Shown here: positions 29,582-40,215 of the stretch, in pieces | Layout: every line of letters begins with the position of its first letter | How positions within the stretch are numbered: position 1 is the first letter of the stretch | DNA from: Oxalobacter aliiformigenes | GTDB lineage: Bacteria; Pseudomonadota; Gammaproteobacteria; Burkholderiales; Burkholderiaceae_D | Reading direction: 5' to 3' | Length of the DNA stretch: 64,000 nt | Assembly (NCBI RefSeq): GCF_027116575.1 | Contig: NZ_CP098252.1 | Location: 186,001-250,000 of the forward strand | Program-made: the position numbers and the translations under genes | Notes under the pieces: model-generated | Seen by the model: only the letters and a program-made list of their open reading frames with translations | Databases searched by the model: none | What the model was told of the DNA's origin: nothing

Positions 29582-31443
29582 TGAAATTGCTGAATACCAT
29601 AAACAGCCCGGCAGATCTTAAAAAGCTGCCGTGTTCCGTTCTTGAAGAACTAGCTGCCGAATTGCGCGATTATATTGTCCAGTCCGTCTCGAAAACGGGT
29701 GGTCATCTTTCGTCCAATCTGGGCACTGTGGAATTGGCTATCGCTTTGCATTATGTATTCGATACGCCGGTCGACCGGCTGATCTGGGATGTCGGTCACC
29801 AGAGTTATGCGCACAAGATACTGACCGGCAGAAGAGACCGGATGAAAACATTGCGCCAATTGGATGGCATGTCAGGCTTTCCGAAAAGAGAGGAAAGTGA
29901 ATATGACTCTTTCGGAACGGCCCATTCGTCGACATCCATCTCCGCAGCACTTGGCATGGCTCTGGCCGCGAAGCTGAAAAACGAAAACTATACATCGATT
30001 GCAGTAATCGGCGACGGGGCCATTACGGGAGGAATGGCATTCGAGGCCATGAACAATGTCGGAATATATGATGACATCAAACTGCTCGTCATTCTGAACG
30101 ACAATGATATGTCCATCTCGCCACCGGTCGGTGCTCTGAACCGTTATTTTGCCCGGTTAATGTCCGGCAAGTTTTATGCTACGGCAAAAAATGTTGGAAA
30201 AACCGTTCTGCGTGGCCCCATACTCGAAATTGCCAGGCGGTTCGAAGAACATGCAAAAGGACTGATCGCGCCGGCAACTCTTTTCGAGGAATTCGGATTC
30301 AACTATGTAGGACCCATTGATGGTCATGATGTGGAATTGCTGGTTTCGACTTTGAAAAACCTGAAACAGCGTACAGGCCCCCAATTCCTTCATATCGTTA
30401 CCAAAAAAGGACATGGCTACAAACTGGCTGAAGCGGATCCTGTCCTGTACCACGGTCTCGGAAAGTTCAGTCCGGAAGAAGGGATAAAACCACCGACCGG
30501 CTTGAAACCGACTTATGCCGATATCTTCGGTAACTGGCTGTGCGATATGGCCGCGACCGACAGCAAACTGATCGGAATCACCCCGGCCATGCGCGAAGGA
30601 TCGGGAATGGTTCAATTTGCAAAAGATTATCCGGATCGTTTTTTCGATGTGGGTATTGCAGAGCAACATGCCGTTACATTTGCCGCCGGACTGGCCTGTG
30701 AAGGATTCAAACCGATCGTCGCAATCTATTCGACCTTTCTGCAAAGAGCTTACGACCAGCTCATTCACGATGTGGCCTTGCAAAATCTTGATGTGACATT
30801 CGCGCTGGACCGCTCGGGTCTGGTCGGTGCCGACGGCGCCACTCATGCCGGAAACTATGATATGGCATATTTGAGATGTATTCCGAATATGGTTATCATG
30901 GCACCAAGTAATGAAAACGAGTCACGCCAGATGCTGACAACCGCTTTTCTTTACAAGGGACCCGCCGCTGTACGTTATCCCCGTGGAGCCGGTATCGGAG
31001 CACCTGTCGAAAAAACATTCGATTCTTTGCCAATCGGGAAAGGAAAAGTTCTCAGAAACGGAAAAAACATCGCTATCCTGGCTTTTGGTACGATGGTTGC
31101 CCCCAGCCTTGCTGCCGGAGAATCGATAAATGCAACAGTCGTCAATATGCGTTTCGTCAAACCCATTGACAAAAATCTCATTCTCGAAATGGCACAAACG
31201 CATCACGCACTGGTCACTGTCGAGGAAGGAACGGTTTCAGGAGGCGCCGGATCTGCCGTTATGGAAGCACTGGCAGAAGAAAAAATGGCAAACCCGGTTC
31301 TTTTGCTTGGCCTGCCGGACAAATTCATAGATCATGGCGATGTCAGCCAGTTACTCGCCATGCACAAACTCGATAAAAATGGCATTATTACGTCAATCCA
31401 GGAACGCTTCGGAAAGTCTGCCGATACCTGCAGCATCCGGTAA
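29581..31443 (+). CDS. dxs: 1-Deoxy-D-xylulose-5-phosphate synthase
   Basis: 620 residues. First enzyme of the MEP isoprenoid pathway, joining pyruvate and glyceraldehyde 3-phosphate. Thiamine-diphosphate motifs: [39 protein letters not shown], the C-terminal transketolase part with [18 protein letters not shown], and [15 protein letters not shown]. Full-length. Translationally coupled to ispA by a one-base overlap, which links precursor supply to chain elongation. Confidence 0.97.
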   Translation: MKLLNTINSPADLKKLPCSVLEELAAELRDYIVQSVSKTGGHLSSNLGTVELAIALHYVFDTPVDRLIWDVGHQSYAHKILTGRRDRMKTLRQLDGMSGFPKREESEYDSFGTAHSSTSISAALGMALAAKLKNENYTSIAVIGDGAITGGMAFEAMNNVGIYDDIKLLVILNDNDMSISPPVGALNRYFARLMSGKFYATAKNVGKTVLRGPILEIARRFEEHAKGLIAPATLFEEFGFNYVGPIDGHDVELLVSTLKNLKQRTGPQFLHIVTKKGHGYKLAEADPVLYHGLGKFSPEEGIKPPTGLKPTYADIFGNWLCDMAATDSKLIGITPAMREGSGMVQFAKDYPDRFFDVGIAEQHAVTFAAGLACEGFKPIVAIYSTFLQRAYDQLIHDVALQNLDVTFALDRSGLVGADGATHAGNYDMAYLRCIPNMVIMAPSNENESRQMLTTAFLYKGPAAVRYPRGAGIGAPVEKTFDSLPIGKGKVLRNGKNIAILAFGTMVAPSLAAGESINATVVNMRFVKPIDKNLILEMAQTHHALVTVEEGTVSGGAGSAVMEALAEEKMANPVLLLGLPDKFIDHGDVSQLLAMHKLDKNGIITSIQERFGKSADTCSIR

Positions 31444-31474
31444 TTTCCTGTATTGTGCTTTTTAAGGTTAGACA

Positions 31475-32371
31475 ATGAATTTCAGAGACACCCATTCTTT
31501 TGATTACAACTGGGATGACTGCTCAAACACCCATACAACAATCAGTCCATCGGCTACGAAAATGAATTCTGATACCCTTTCCATTCCGGACGTTCAAAGC
31601 ACCTTGGATACCAGACATATAGCCATACAGAAGGTAGGTGTCAAGGGAGTCCGTCATCCTTTAAGAATACAGACCAAAAACGGAATACAGTCATCCGTTG
31701 GCACATGGAACATGTACGTACGTTTGCCGGATCAGAAAAAAGGCACTCATATGTCCCGTTTCATCGCTCTTCTTGAAGAATTTACAGGTTCCGATTCCGA
31801 ACCGCTCAATACTGAAGTTTTCAACCAACTGATCCGTGACATGCTGAAACTTCTGGATGCAGAATCCGGATGTATCGAACTTTCGTTCCCATTTTTCATG
31901 ACGAAAGCCGCCCCCGTTTCAGGAGTTAAAAGTCTGATGGATTACGAAGTCGGCTTTATCGGTGAAATGAAAGAAGGCGTCATCGAAACGACTCTGAAAG
32001 TACTTGTTCCGGTCACAAGCCTTTGTCCGTGTTCCAAGGAAATCTCGGCTTATGGTGCTCATAACCAGAGATCCCATATTACCGTCAAGGCCCTTTTGAA
32101 GAATGACCTTCCTGTAGAAGAATTGATAACCCGCATCGAGGCACAGGCTTCTTGTGAATTATTCGGCCTGCTGAAACGCCCGGACGAAAAATATGTCACG
32201 GAACATGCTTACGACAATCCGAAATTTGTTGAAGATCTCGTACGCGATGTCGCCTGTATGCTGAACAGGGATGAAAGGATTCTATCATACGCTCTTGAAG
32301 CGGAAAATTTCGAATCAATCCATAATCATTCTGCGTATGCCTGTATTGAATTCGATAAACGATCCAAATAA
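31475..32371 (+). CDS. folE2: GTP cyclohydrolase I type 2 (FolE2)
   Basis: 298 residues as drawn. Converts GTP to dihydroneopterin triphosphate for folate, with the type IB fold that can work without zinc. Core motifs: [22 protein letters not shown], the active-site cysteine in [24 protein letters not shown], and the glutamate in [11 protein letters not shown]. An AAGG site sits 8 bases before the ATG at 31475. The alternative ATG at 31562 (269 residues) matches the usual family length better but has no ribosome site, so the first 29 Ser/Thr-rich residues are uncertain. Clusters with dxs as in other Burkholderiales. Confidence 0.93.
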   Translation: MNFRDTHSFDYNWDDCSNTHTTISPSATKMNSDTLSIPDVQSTLDTRHIAIQKVGVKGVRHPLRIQTKNGIQSSVGTWNMYVRLPDQKKGTHMSRFIALLEEFTGSDSEPLNTEVFNQLIRDMLKLLDAESGCIELSFPFFMTKAAPVSGVKSLMDYEVGFIGEMKEGVIETTLKVLVPVTSLCPCSKEISAYGAHNQRSHITVKALLKNDLPVEELITRIEAQASCELFGLLKRPDEKYVTEHAYDNPKFVEDLVRDVACMLNRDERILSYALEAENFESIHNHSAYACIEFDKRSK

Positions 32372-32374
32372 TAC

Positions 32375-32920
32375 CTACTTTTCCCAGTAAATATCAGGAC
32401 GGTTGGCCAATTGATTGGCCAACCGTGCATAAACGAAGAGAAAATCAGACAAACGGTTAAGATACTTTATCAATACCGGTGATATTTTATCTTCTCCGGA
32501 AAGAACCACGACACTTCGTTCCGCACGCCGACACACACTTCTCGCCAGATGCAGCAGAGCGGCACATCTGGATCCGCCAGGCAATATGAATTCTTTCAAT
32601 GGAGACAATCCGTCATTCACAGACCGAATGCGTCTTTCAATACGCTCGACATGTTTTTCATCGAGAAAAAAACTTTCAGGTGCCGCCCCGGCCAGCTCAG
32701 CTCCCACACTGAATAATTCATTCTGAATCGGGATCAAGTCGGTATAAATGTCTTTGAAAACCGTTTCGGACATCACCACACCGATAACCGAATTCAATTC
32801 ATCAATGTCACCAATGACATTGATCCTCGAGCTGCCTTTCGAGATGCGGCTTCCATCAGCAAGGCCTGTTTCTCCTGTATCACCGGCCCTGGTCACAACA
32901 TCTGATATACGATCCGTCAT
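32375..32920 (-). CDS. ATP:cob(I)alamin adenosyltransferase (PduO/ATR type)
   Basis: 181 residues. Adenosylates cob(I)alamin to make coenzyme B12. Motifs: VTRAGDTGETGLADGSRISK (ATP-binding N-terminus), IGDIDELNSVIGV, FILPGGSRCAALLHLARSVCRRAERSVV. Start at 32920 (MTDRISDVV) has GCAGGA 8 bases upstream; ATG 32926 and TTG 32935 are alternatives. Convergent with folE2 (stops 3 bases apart). It fits with the B12-dependent methionine synthase at the window's right end. Confidence 0.92.
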   Translation of the reverse strand: MTDRISDVVTRAGDTGETGLADGSRISKGSSRINVIGDIDELNSVIGVVMSETVFKDIYTDLIPIQNELFSVGAELAGAAPESFFLDEKHVERIERRIRSVNDGLSPLKEFILPGGSRCAALLHLARSVCRRAERSVVVLSGEDKISPVLIKYLNRLSDFLFVYARLANQLANRPDIYWEK

Positions 32921-32997
32921 TTTCATGTCCTGCAAAAAATCTGAATAAAAACGCTAAATAAAATAAAATGGAATTTTCAGAAAGCGAGACTTTTATT

Positions 32998-34044
32998 ATG
33001 CCGCAATCAGATTCCCAATCACTGTCGATCATTCAACCGGATGATTGGCATCTTCATCTCAGAGATGGAGATGTCCTCGATTCAACCGTACCCCAAGCCG
33101 CAAAACAATTCGGGCGGGCTATTATCATGCCCAATCTGCGTCCTCCCGTTGTAACGACAAAAGACGCTATCAACTATCGCCAGCGAATACTCAATGCTCT
33201 TCCCAAAGGAGCGGAATTCGAACCGCTCATGACACTATATCTTACCGACAATACGCAACCGGAAGAAATAAGGCATGCCAGGGAAAGTGGAATTGTCCAC
33301 GGTGTGAAACTTTATCCTGCAGGTGCGACGACCAATTCCGATGCCGGAGTCACATCCCTGGATAACTGTATCAAGACACTGGAAGAAATGCAAAAACAGG
33401 GAATCCCGCTCCTGATGCATGGAGAAGTAACCGATCCGGAGATCGATATATTCGACAGGGAAGCTGTTTTTATCGACAAGGTGCTAATACCTCTTCGAAA
33501 AAAACTTCCGGATCTCAAAATTGTTTTCGAACATATCACCACTAAGGCAGCCGCCGAGTATGTGACGGAAGCCGACGGCTATATTGGTGCAACTGTCACA
33601 CCACATCATTTGCTATTCAACCGGAACAGCCTGTTTGCAGGCGGTATTCGCCCACACTATTACTGTTTACCCATTCTGAAACGGGAAGAAAACAGACAGG
33701 CATTGATCAAAGCCGTTACCTGTAAAAATGCGCGTTTTTTCGCAGGCACTGATTCAGCACCCCATGCAAGGAATACCAAGGAAAGTTCATGCGGATGCGC
33801 GGGCTGTTATACGGCATCCCACGCCATCGAACTCTATGTAAAAGCTTTCCAAGAAGCTGGACAACTGGACAAACTGGAATGGTTCACCAGTATCAACGGC
33901 CCCAAATTCTACAATTTGCCAGTCAACAGAAACAAAATAACTCTGGTAAAGGAAAAATGGCAAATTCCTGAAGAACTGCCTTTCGGAAAAGATCGGGTAG
34001 TTCCTCTTATGGCAGGTGAATTTCTGGACTGGAAACTGAAGTAA
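32998..34044 (+). CDS. pyrC: Dihydroorotase PyrC
   Basis: 348 residues, the length of the E. coli enzyme. Closes carbamoyl-aspartate to dihydroorotate in pyrimidine synthesis. Zinc ligands in DDWHLHLRDGD (HxH), the carbamylated lysine in VHGVKLYPAGATTNSD, histidines in HGEVTDPE and FEHITTKAA, and the late aspartate in FAGTDSAPH. A flexible-loop region with CGCAGCYTA follows. ATG 32998 is preferred; an in-frame ATG at 32968 would add ten residues and has no ribosome site. Confidence 0.95.
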   Translation: MPQSDSQSLSIIQPDDWHLHLRDGDVLDSTVPQAAKQFGRAIIMPNLRPPVVTTKDAINYRQRILNALPKGAEFEPLMTLYLTDNTQPEEIRHARESGIVHGVKLYPAGATTNSDAGVTSLDNCIKTLEEMQKQGIPLLMHGEVTDPEIDIFDREAVFIDKVLIPLRKKLPDLKIVFEHITTKAAAEYVTEADGYIGATVTPHHLLFNRNSLFAGGIRPHYYCLPILKREENRQALIKAVTCKNARFFAGTDSAPHARNTKESSCGCAGCYTASHAIELYVKAFQEAGQLDKLEWFTSINGPKFYNLPVNRNKITLVKEKWQIPEELPFGKDRVVPLMAGEFLDWKLK

Positions 34045-34056
34045 AAACAACCAGAC

Positions 34057-34089
34057 AAAAAAACCGTGCACTCATGCACGGTTTTTTTT
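34057..34089. terminator. Bidirectional terminator between pyrC and the malic enzyme gene
   Basis: AAAAAAACCGTGCA pairs with TGCACGGTTTTTTT around a CTCA loop, with a T-run on each side. It serves pyrC on the plus strand and the convergent malic enzyme gene. Confidence 0.9.
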
Positions 34090-34106
34090 TCATCAGGCCA
34101 TTGCCA

Positions 34107-35396
34107 TTACTTCATGGAATCCTTGAGTTTTTGGCGATAAGCTTCCATGTCGGTAATCGGTGCCTGTGCGACTCCCGAATCCATTGCAGCCTGAGCAACG
34201 GCAGGAGCAACAGTCCATAACAGGCGAGGATCGAACTGGAATGGCAACAGGTAATCACGACCGAAAGTGTATTTTTTACCGTACATTGCCTCAATTTCAG
34301 GAGGACATTCCATTTCAGCCAAGCTGGCAATGGCACGAACTGCTGCCAGTTCCATTTCACGATTGATCGTTTTAGCCCGGCAATCCAGAGCACCTCTGAA
34401 CAAATACGGGAAACACATGGAATTATTGACCTGATTCGGGTAATCAGAGCGACCTGTACCGACAATAGCGTCATCACGTGTCGCATGCGCAACTTCCGGC
34501 AGGATTTCAGGGATTGGATTGGCCATGGCAAAAATAATCGGATTTTTTGCCATTTTCAGAACCATTTCCGGTTTCAGGATATTTCCGGCGGAAAGTCCCA
34601 GGAAAATATCTGCATCGGGAATAACATCCATCAAGGTACGTGCAGAAGTGTCCTGTGCATATATTTCCTTGTCCGGATCCATCAGTTCCTTGCGGCCCTT
34701 GTAGACAACTCCCTTGATATCGGTAACCCAGATATTTTTGAGCGGGAATCCCAGATCAACCAGCAATTCCAGACAACCCAGTGCACCTGCACCGGCACCC
34801 GACACAACCATCTTGCAATCCTTGATATCCTTGCCGACAACTTTCAAGGCATTCAGGATCGCTGCCCCGACAATGACGGCCGTTCCATGCTGATCATCAT
34901 GGAAAACAGGGATGTTCATTCTTTCGCGAAGTTTTCTTTCAATATAGAAGCATTCGGGTGCACGGATGTCTTCCAGATTGATACCGCCGAATGTCGGTTC
35001 GAGGGAAGCAATGATGTCGCAAAGTTTGTCCGGATCCAGTTCGTTGATTTCGAGGTCAAAAACGTTGATGCCTGCAAATTTCTTGAACAGAACGCCTTTG
35101 CCTTCCATGACAGGTTTGGAAGCTTGCGCTCCGATATTTCCCAGTCCGAGAACAGCTGTTCCGTTGGATATGACAGCTACCAGATTTCCTTTTGTTGTGT
35201 AGGTATAGGCATCTTCCGGATTGGCATGTATTTCCTGACATGCACAGGCTACACCCGGTGTGTATGCCAAGGCCAGTTCATTCTGGTCTCTGACCTGTTT
35301 GGTTGGTTCGACGCTGATTTTTCCAGGAATCGGAAAACGGTGGAAAGCCAGAGCATTTTTCTTCAGAAGCTCTTTTTTTTGGTCTTGAGAATTCAT
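34107..35396 (-). CDS. Malic enzyme without phosphotransacetylase domain
   Basis: 429 residues. Oxidatively decarboxylates malate to pyruvate. Motifs: [16 protein letters not shown], the catalytic-tyrosine/lysine region ([21 protein letters not shown]), [14 protein letters not shown], the metal site FHDDQHGTA, and the nucleotide loop [16 protein letters not shown]. It looks like the front half of proteobacterial MaeB and stops ([16 protein letters not shown]) just where MaeB proteins of about 760 residues continue into a phosphotransacetylase-like domain. Downstream is only a terminator, so the short form is complete. ATG 35396 preferred over an in-frame TTG at 35414. Confidence 0.93.
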   Translation of the reverse strand: MNSQDQKKELLKKNALAFHRFPIPGKISVEPTKQVRDQNELALAYTPGVACACQEIHANPEDAYTYTTKGNLVAVISNGTAVLGLGNIGAQASKPVMEGKGVLFKKFAGINVFDLEINELDPDKLCDIIASLEPTFGGINLEDIRAPECFYIERKLRERMNIPVFHDDQHGTAVIVGAAILNALKVVGKDIKDCKMVVSGAGAGALGCLELLVDLGFPLKNIWVTDIKGVVYKGRKELMDPDKEIYAQDTSARTLMDVIPDADIFLGLSAGNILKPEMVLKMAKNPIIFAMANPIPEILPEVAHATRDDAIVGTGRSDYPNQVNNSMCFPYLFRGALDCRAKTINREMELAAVRAIASLAEMECPPEIEAMYGKKYTFGRDYLLPFQFDPRLLWTVAPAVAQAAMDSGVAQAPITDMEAYRQKLKDSMK

Positions 35397-35414
35397 TTCT
35401 TCTGTTTTCTTCAA

Positions 35415-35868
35415 TGTAAAAGATAAATTGTAGGCAGGTACGTCATTCTAGCAGATGTAACTGTCAGATCGGAAATGCCTGCCGAGTGATGACAAGCTGT
35501 TTTTTTACTTAATTATTCAGATATATACATAGGAATAATAAGCAAGAACAGGTTTGTGAATAAGTATTATAATTTATTTAAAATCAATATATTATAAAAA
35601 ATTAACTTTTGGGATAAGTCGAGTATATATTTTGTATATTTTTTTGGGCTTTTGGATAAAGTATGTTGTACCCACCTGACCCACAACTTATCAACAAATT
35701 TATCCACATATTTTAATGATTTTTTGTTGTGTTTTGGAATATTTGAAATAAATAGTTGTTTCAAAATACTTTTTTTATGGAAACGCACTAAAATACCTTC
35801 CTTCCTGTTTTTTCTGGCATGTTTCACGTGAAACATATGTTGGTTGAGTATTTTTTGACTGATCTTGA
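35415..35868. other. Probable chromosomal replication origin (oriC)
   Basis: A gene-free, very AT-rich segment of about 450 bases directly upstream of mnmG. It has two perfect DnaA boxes: TTATTCACA on the minus strand at 35555-35563, and TTATCCACA at 35700-35708. Single-mismatch copies are at 35688-35696 (TTATCAACA) and, on the minus strand, 35651-35659 (TTATCCAAA). The stretch 35565-35650 is almost pure A/T and suits a duplex-unwinding element. On lines I counted by hand, C exceeds G on the plus strand to the left and G matches or exceeds C for most of the right side. parA/parB follow and a parS site lies inside. The promoter of mnmG must also be here. Confidence 0.72.
35820..35835. promoter_or_regulatory. 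parS centromere site
   Basis: The 16-base perfect palindrome TGTTTCACGTGAAACA matches the universal chromosomal parS consensus. ParB loads and spreads from it. It lies 34 bases before mnmG and about 3.5 kb from parB. I saw no second perfect copy in the window. Confidence 0.93.
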
Positions 35869-37791
35869 ATGATGCTTTATTCAATTCACTTTGATGTTAT
35901 TGTTGTCGGTGGTGGCCACGCCGGTACCGAAGCAGCTCTGGTTGCTGCAAGAATGGGTAAAAAAACGTTACTGATAACGCATAATTTTGAAACTCTTGGA
36001 CAGTTGTCTTGTAATCCTTCTATAGGAGGTATAGGAAAAAGTCATCTTGTCAGGGAAATTGATGCGTTGGGTGGAGTAATGGCTTTGGCTGCTGATTGTG
36101 CCGGTATACAATTCAGGGTATTGAATTCATCCAAAGGACCTGCAGTTAGAGCAACGCGTGCCCAGATCGACAGGGTGTTGTACAGACAGGCCATTCGGTT
36201 TCAGTTGGAAAATCAGGAAAATTTGTCTCTTTTTCAACAGCAGGTAGATGAGCTAGTTATAGAACAGGGACGTATAGCGGGTGTCAGGACTCAGGGAGGA
36301 GTTGAATTCCGTTCATCCGCTGTTGTGTTGACTGCTGGAACATTCCTTGATGGGAAAATATTTGTCGGCTTGAATTCGTATTCCGGGGGACGTTCCGGAG
36401 ATGTTCCTGCTATTGCCTTGTCGGATTGTCTTAAAGAACTCGATTTGCCACAAGGACGCTTGAAAACAGGTACTCCGCCAAGGATAGATGGCAGGACGAT
36501 CGATTTTTCTGTGATGAAAAAACAGTTGGGTGATTTCGACCCGATTCCGGTTTTTTCATTGAGAGGGAATGCTTCCATGCATCCTGAACAATTACCGTGC
36601 TGGATTACCAATACCAATATTGAAACGCACGATATCATCCGGTCGGGTCTGGACAGAAGTCCATTGTTTACCGGAATAATTGAAGGGATCGGTCCACGTT
36701 ATTGCCCATCTATAGAGGACAAGATTCATCGTTTCTCGGACAGGAATTCCCATCAGATATTTCTTGAACCGGAAGGCTTGAAAACCCATGAATATTATCC
36801 AAACGGCATTTCCACCAGTTTGCCCTTTGATATTCAAATCAAATTGGTTCAATCTATTCCTGGACTTGAAAATGCTCATATTCTGAGGCCCGGCTATGCC
36901 ATTGAGTATGATTTTTTCGATCCTCGTTGTCTGAAGTCTTCGCTGGAAACCCGTCAGATAGAGGGACTTTTCTTTGCTGGCCAAATAAACGGTACGACAG
37001 GTTATGAGGAGGCTGCCGCACAGGGGTTGCTGGCAGGTATTAATGCTGCCCGTTATGTATCCGGTGAAGCAGCATGGATTCCGAAACGGAGTGAGGCATA
37101 TCTGGGTGTGATGGTGGATGATCTGGTTACGCAGGGAGTCAATGAACCTTATCGGATGTTTACCAGCAGGGCGGAGTATCGGTTGAGTTTGCGTGAGGAT
37201 AACGCGGATATGCGATTGACTGAAACAGGTTACAAGATGGGGTGTGTCAGTGAGGAACAGTGGATCGCATTTGAAGAAAAGAGGGAAAATATCGCCCGGG
37301 AAATAGAACGCATGAAATCCACATGGATTCATCCTTCGATGTTGTCTGTGAAGGAAGCTGAAAGGGTTATTGGCAAGGAAATAGAAAGGGAATACTGTCT
37401 TGCCGATTTACTGAAACGACCGGATGTCAGTTATGATAGTCTGGCCAGTCTGACTTCAGTTTCAGGTGGCAACTGGAGGACGGAAAAAGAACTGGACAAG
37501 CAGGTCAGGGAACAGGTTGAAATACAGATCAAGTATGCCGGCTATATTGAAAGGCAGACCCGTGAAGTGAGAAGACAGCAATATTACGAAAATTTGAGAT
37601 TGCCCGCGAATATGGATTATTCAGAAGTGAATGCATTATCCATTGAAGTTCGTCAGAAACTGGACAAGCAGAAACCGGAAACGTTGGGACAGGCTTCCAG
37701 AATTTCCGGAGTAACGCCGGCAGCTATTTCATTGTTGCTTATTTATCTGAAAAAGCAGGGACTGGTTGATTTTGCCGAGACTCACGAGTGA
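35869..37791 (+). CDS. mnmG: tRNA uridine 5-carboxymethylaminomethyl modification enzyme MnmG
   Basis: 640 residues. FAD protein that, with MnmE, modifies U34 of certain tRNAs. FAD-binding [72 protein letters not shown], and the C-terminal helical region [12 protein letters not shown]. Two adjacent ATGs (35869, 35872) can start it. First gene of mnmG-rsmG-parA-parB, just right of the presumed origin. mnmE, often next to yidC, is not in the window. Confidence 0.97.
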   Translation: MMLYSIHFDVIVVGGGHAGTEAALVAARMGKKTLLITHNFETLGQLSCNPSIGGIGKSHLVREIDALGGVMALAADCAGIQFRVLNSSKGPAVRATRAQIDRVLYRQAIRFQLENQENLSLFQQQVDELVIEQGRIAGVRTQGGVEFRSSAVVLTAGTFLDGKIFVGLNSYSGGRSGDVPAIALSDCLKELDLPQGRLKTGTPPRIDGRTIDFSVMKKQLGDFDPIPVFSLRGNASMHPEQLPCWITNTNIETHDIIRSGLDRSPLFTGIIEGIGPRYCPSIEDKIHRFSDRNSHQIFLEPEGLKTHEYYPNGISTSLPFDIQIKLVQSIPGLENAHILRPGYAIEYDFFDPRCLKSSLETRQIEGLFFAGQINGTTGYEEAAAQGLLAGINAARYVSGEAAWIPKRSEAYLGVMVDDLVTQGVNEPYRMFTSRAEYRLSLREDNADMRLTETGYKMGCVSEEQWIAFEEKRENIAREIERMKSTWIHPSMLSVKEAERVIGKEIEREYCLADLLKRPDVSYDSLASLTSVSGGNWRTEKELDKQVREQVEIQIKYAGYIERQTREVRRQQYYENLRLPANMDYSEVNALSIEVRQKLDKQKPETLGQASRISGVTPAAISLLLIYLKKQGLVDFAETHE

Positions 37792-37794
37792 ATC

Positions 37795-38469
37795 ATGTCG
37801 AGAAAAAATATCATAACAGTGGAGCGGGCCGAAGTCGAATTTCGCCTGAAATCCGGAATAAAGGAACTGGGTATTCTGCTGGATGACATACAGCTTGGCA
37901 AACTGGTTGATTTTCTGTTTCTGTTGGGAAAATGGAATTCAACATATAACCTGACAGCGATCAGGGATATTTATTCCATGCTGACGTATCATTTGCTGGA
38001 TTCGCTTTCAGTTGCTGCCTGTCTTTCGACCTGTGAGAATATTCTTGATGTGGGATCCGGTGCCGGTCTGCCAGGATTGGTTCTTGCGACGGTTTATCCG
38101 GACAAGAGAGTATCCATGATTGATGTCGTACAGAAGAAAACAGCGTTCATCAATCAGGTCAGGATTGAATTCGGATTGGATAACGTGACTGTTTATTCGG
38201 GCAGAGTTGAGAAATTGTCAGTGGAAGATAAATTTGATGCAATTATTTCCAGAGCATTTTCAAGTTTGTCTGATTTTGTGGGTCTCGCTTGTCACTTGTT
38301 GAAAGAGAACGGGAAATTTTATGCCATGAAGGGATTGATTCCATTTGATGAAATAGGTAATCTAGATTCGGGCTGGAAAGTCAGCCGGATTCAACCGTTG
38401 AAAGTCCCCCAACTGGACGCGCAAAGGCATTTGATAATAATTGAAAGTGCCGGAACTACCGTTGATTGA
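37795..38469 (+). CDS. rsmG: 16S rRNA m7G527 methyltransferase RsmG
   Basis: 224 residues. Methylates G527 of 16S rRNA using SAM. YNLTAIRDIYSMLTYHLLDSL, the SAM-binding ILDVGSGAGLPGLVLA, DVVQKKTAFINQV, and the ISRAFSSLSDFV motif are family signatures. It starts 3 bases after the mnmG stop, so it is in the same transcript. Confidence 0.95.
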   Translation: MSRKNIITVERAEVEFRLKSGIKELGILLDDIQLGKLVDFLFLLGKWNSTYNLTAIRDIYSMLTYHLLDSLSVAACLSTCENILDVGSGAGLPGLVLATVYPDKRVSMIDVVQKKTAFINQVRIEFGLDNVTVYSGRVEKLSVEDKFDAIISRAFSSLSDFVGLACHLLKENGKFYAMKGLIPFDEIGNLDSGWKVSRIQPLKVPQLDAQRHLIIIESAGTTVD

Positions 38470-38501
38470 TAAACTTGATCTGTTCATAAATAAGATATTT
38501 T

Positions 38502-39275
38502 ATGGCCATCGTATTTTGCATTGCCAATCAGAAGGGAGGAGTCGGCAAAACGACTACGACTGTCAATTTGGCTGCAGGTCTTGCAAGACTGGACCGGAAA
38601 GTTCTTCTTGTCGATCTGGATCCCCAGGGAAATGCAACAATGGGAAGCGGCATCCAGAAGTCGGAACTGGATGCATCCGTATATGAAGTATTGTTGGGGT
38701 TGTCCGATATAAAAGATATCGTACAGAAAGCTTCAACCGGACATTATGAAGTTCTTCCCGCCAACCGCGAATTGTCAGGGGCTGAAGTAGAGATGGTTGA
38801 TATTGATCGTCGTGAAAAGCGCCTGAAGGAAGCACTGGATTCCGTCAGGGATCAGTATGATTTCATTCTTATCGATTGTCCACCCGCCTTGTCTCTTTTG
38901 ACACTGAATGCTTTCAGTTCCGCGGATGGAGTGATCATCCCCATGCAATGTGAATATTACGCACTCGAGGGGTTGTCCGATCTGGTCAATACCATCAAGC
39001 ATGTTCATGCCAATCTGAACAGGAATCTGAAAATTATAGGCCTTTTGCGAGTCATGTTCGATAAGAGGGCAACGCTGTCACAGCATGTTTCTGACCAGCT
39101 GGAAAGACATTTCGGAGACAAGGTTTTCAAAACCGTAATTCCGAGAAATGTCAGGTTGGCTGAAGCACCTTCTTATGGGTTGCCGGGAATCGATTTCGAT
39201 CCCTCATCCAGAGGAGCCCAGGCATACCTGAATTTTTCGAAAGAAATGCTGGAATGGCTGAAGGGCCGGTATTAA
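38502..39275 (+). CDS. parA: Chromosome-partitioning ATPase ParA (Soj)
   Basis: 257 residues. Deviant Walker A QKGGVGKTTTTVNLA, Walker A' LLVDLDPQGNATMGSG, and Walker B region FILIDCPPALSLLT. It moves ParB-parS complexes along the nucleoid. No N-terminal helix-turn-helix is present, so it is the short chromosomal type without operator binding of its own. 32 bases after rsmG; parB follows 25 bases later. Confidence 0.95.
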   Translation: MAIVFCIANQKGGVGKTTTTVNLAAGLARLDRKVLLVDLDPQGNATMGSGIQKSELDASVYEVLLGLSDIKDIVQKASTGHYEVLPANRELSGAEVEMVDIDRREKRLKEALDSVRDQYDFILIDCPPALSLLTLNAFSSADGVIIPMQCEYYALEGLSDLVNTIKHVHANLNRNLKIIGLLRVMFDKRATLSQHVSDQLERHFGDKVFKTVIPRNVRLAEAPSYGLPGIDFDPSSRGAQAYLNFSKEMLEWLKGRY

Positions 39276-39300
39276 TCATATAAAAGCGCATACAGGCAAA

Positions 39301-40185
39301 ATGAGCGAAATGACTGCAAGAAAGAAAAAGGGTTTGGGACGCGGGCTGGAAGTGTTGTTGGGATCCACTCCCGATTTCTCTGCCGAATCACCGGTTTCCA
39401 CTTTGCCGATATTCCGGTTGAAAGCGGGAAAATATCAGCCGAGAACGCGCATGGATGAGGGTGCTTTGAATGAACTGGCCCAATCTATCCGGGAACAGGG
39501 TGTCATGCAACCGATTCTGGTACGACCGACTGATGACGGGGATGGTCAGAAAGTTTATGAAATCATTGCAGGAGAACGCCGTTTTCGGGCTGCCCGGATA
39601 GCTGGCCTTCAGGAAATGCCTGTTATCGTGAAAAATGTTGATGATCGGACTGCCGCCGCTATGGCTCTGATCGAAAACATGCAACGAGAGGATCTCAATC
39701 CACTCGAAGAAGCACAAGGTATTCATCGGTTGATAACAGACTTCAATTTTACTCATGAACAGGCAGCTTCGGCTGTAGGACGCTCCAGGAGTGCTGTAAC
39801 CAACCTGTTGCGTCTGTTGAACCTGACCAGACCAGTCCAGACCATGCTTGTAGCCGGTGATATCGATATGGGACATGCAAGGGCATTATTGGCCGTCGAT
39901 GGTGCGACCCAGATTGCTCTGGCTACCCAGATAGTGGCAAAACGAATGTCTGTACGGGAAGCAGAGCGGCTCGTTGCGCAGGAATTGAACGATAGAAATA
40001 CTGCCAAAAAAATCGCAAGGGAAAAATCGGCTGATCTTGTCCAGCTCGAGGAAGAACTTTCAGATTTGCTTGCGACCAAGGTCAGTTTCAGGTTGGGTTC
40101 AAAAGGAAAAGGACAACTGATTATCGATTTTTCCGATTTGGATGTACTGGACGGTCTTATTCAAAAAATCAGGCCAGTTTCCTGA
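39301..40185 (+). CDS. parB: Chromosome-partitioning protein ParB (Spo0J)
   Basis: 294 residues. CTP-binding N-domain with GKYQPRTRMDEGALNELAQS and the GERRFRAARIAGL motif, then ENMQREDLNPLEEAQG. A helix-turn-helix region for parS follows (FTHEQAASAVGRSRSAVTNL), and a C-terminal dimer domain ends it. It binds the parS site at 35820. Operon partner of parA. Confidence 0.95.
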   Translation: MSEMTARKKKGLGRGLEVLLGSTPDFSAESPVSTLPIFRLKAGKYQPRTRMDEGALNELAQSIREQGVMQPILVRPTDDGDGQKVYEIIAGERRFRAARIAGLQEMPVIVKNVDDRTAAAMALIENMQREDLNPLEEAQGIHRLITDFNFTHEQAASAVGRSRSAVTNLLRLLNLTRPVQTMLVAGDIDMGHARALLAVDGATQIALATQIVAKRMSVREAERLVAQELNDRNTAKKIAREKSADLVQLEEELSDLLATKVSFRLGSKGKGQLIIDFSDLDVLDGLIQKIRPVS

Positions 40186-40215
40186 TTTTTTTGAAAAACA
40201 TTTTAAAACAACAAG

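Noticed and set aside
34485..35426. 313-residue plus-strand frame opposite the malic enzyme gene
   Set aside because: Antisense to a well-conserved enzyme; no motifs or ribosome site.
35567..35884. 105-residue minus-strand frame in the origin region
   Set aside because: Lys/Asn/Ile-rich translation of AT-rich DNA; it would cross the DnaA boxes and parS.
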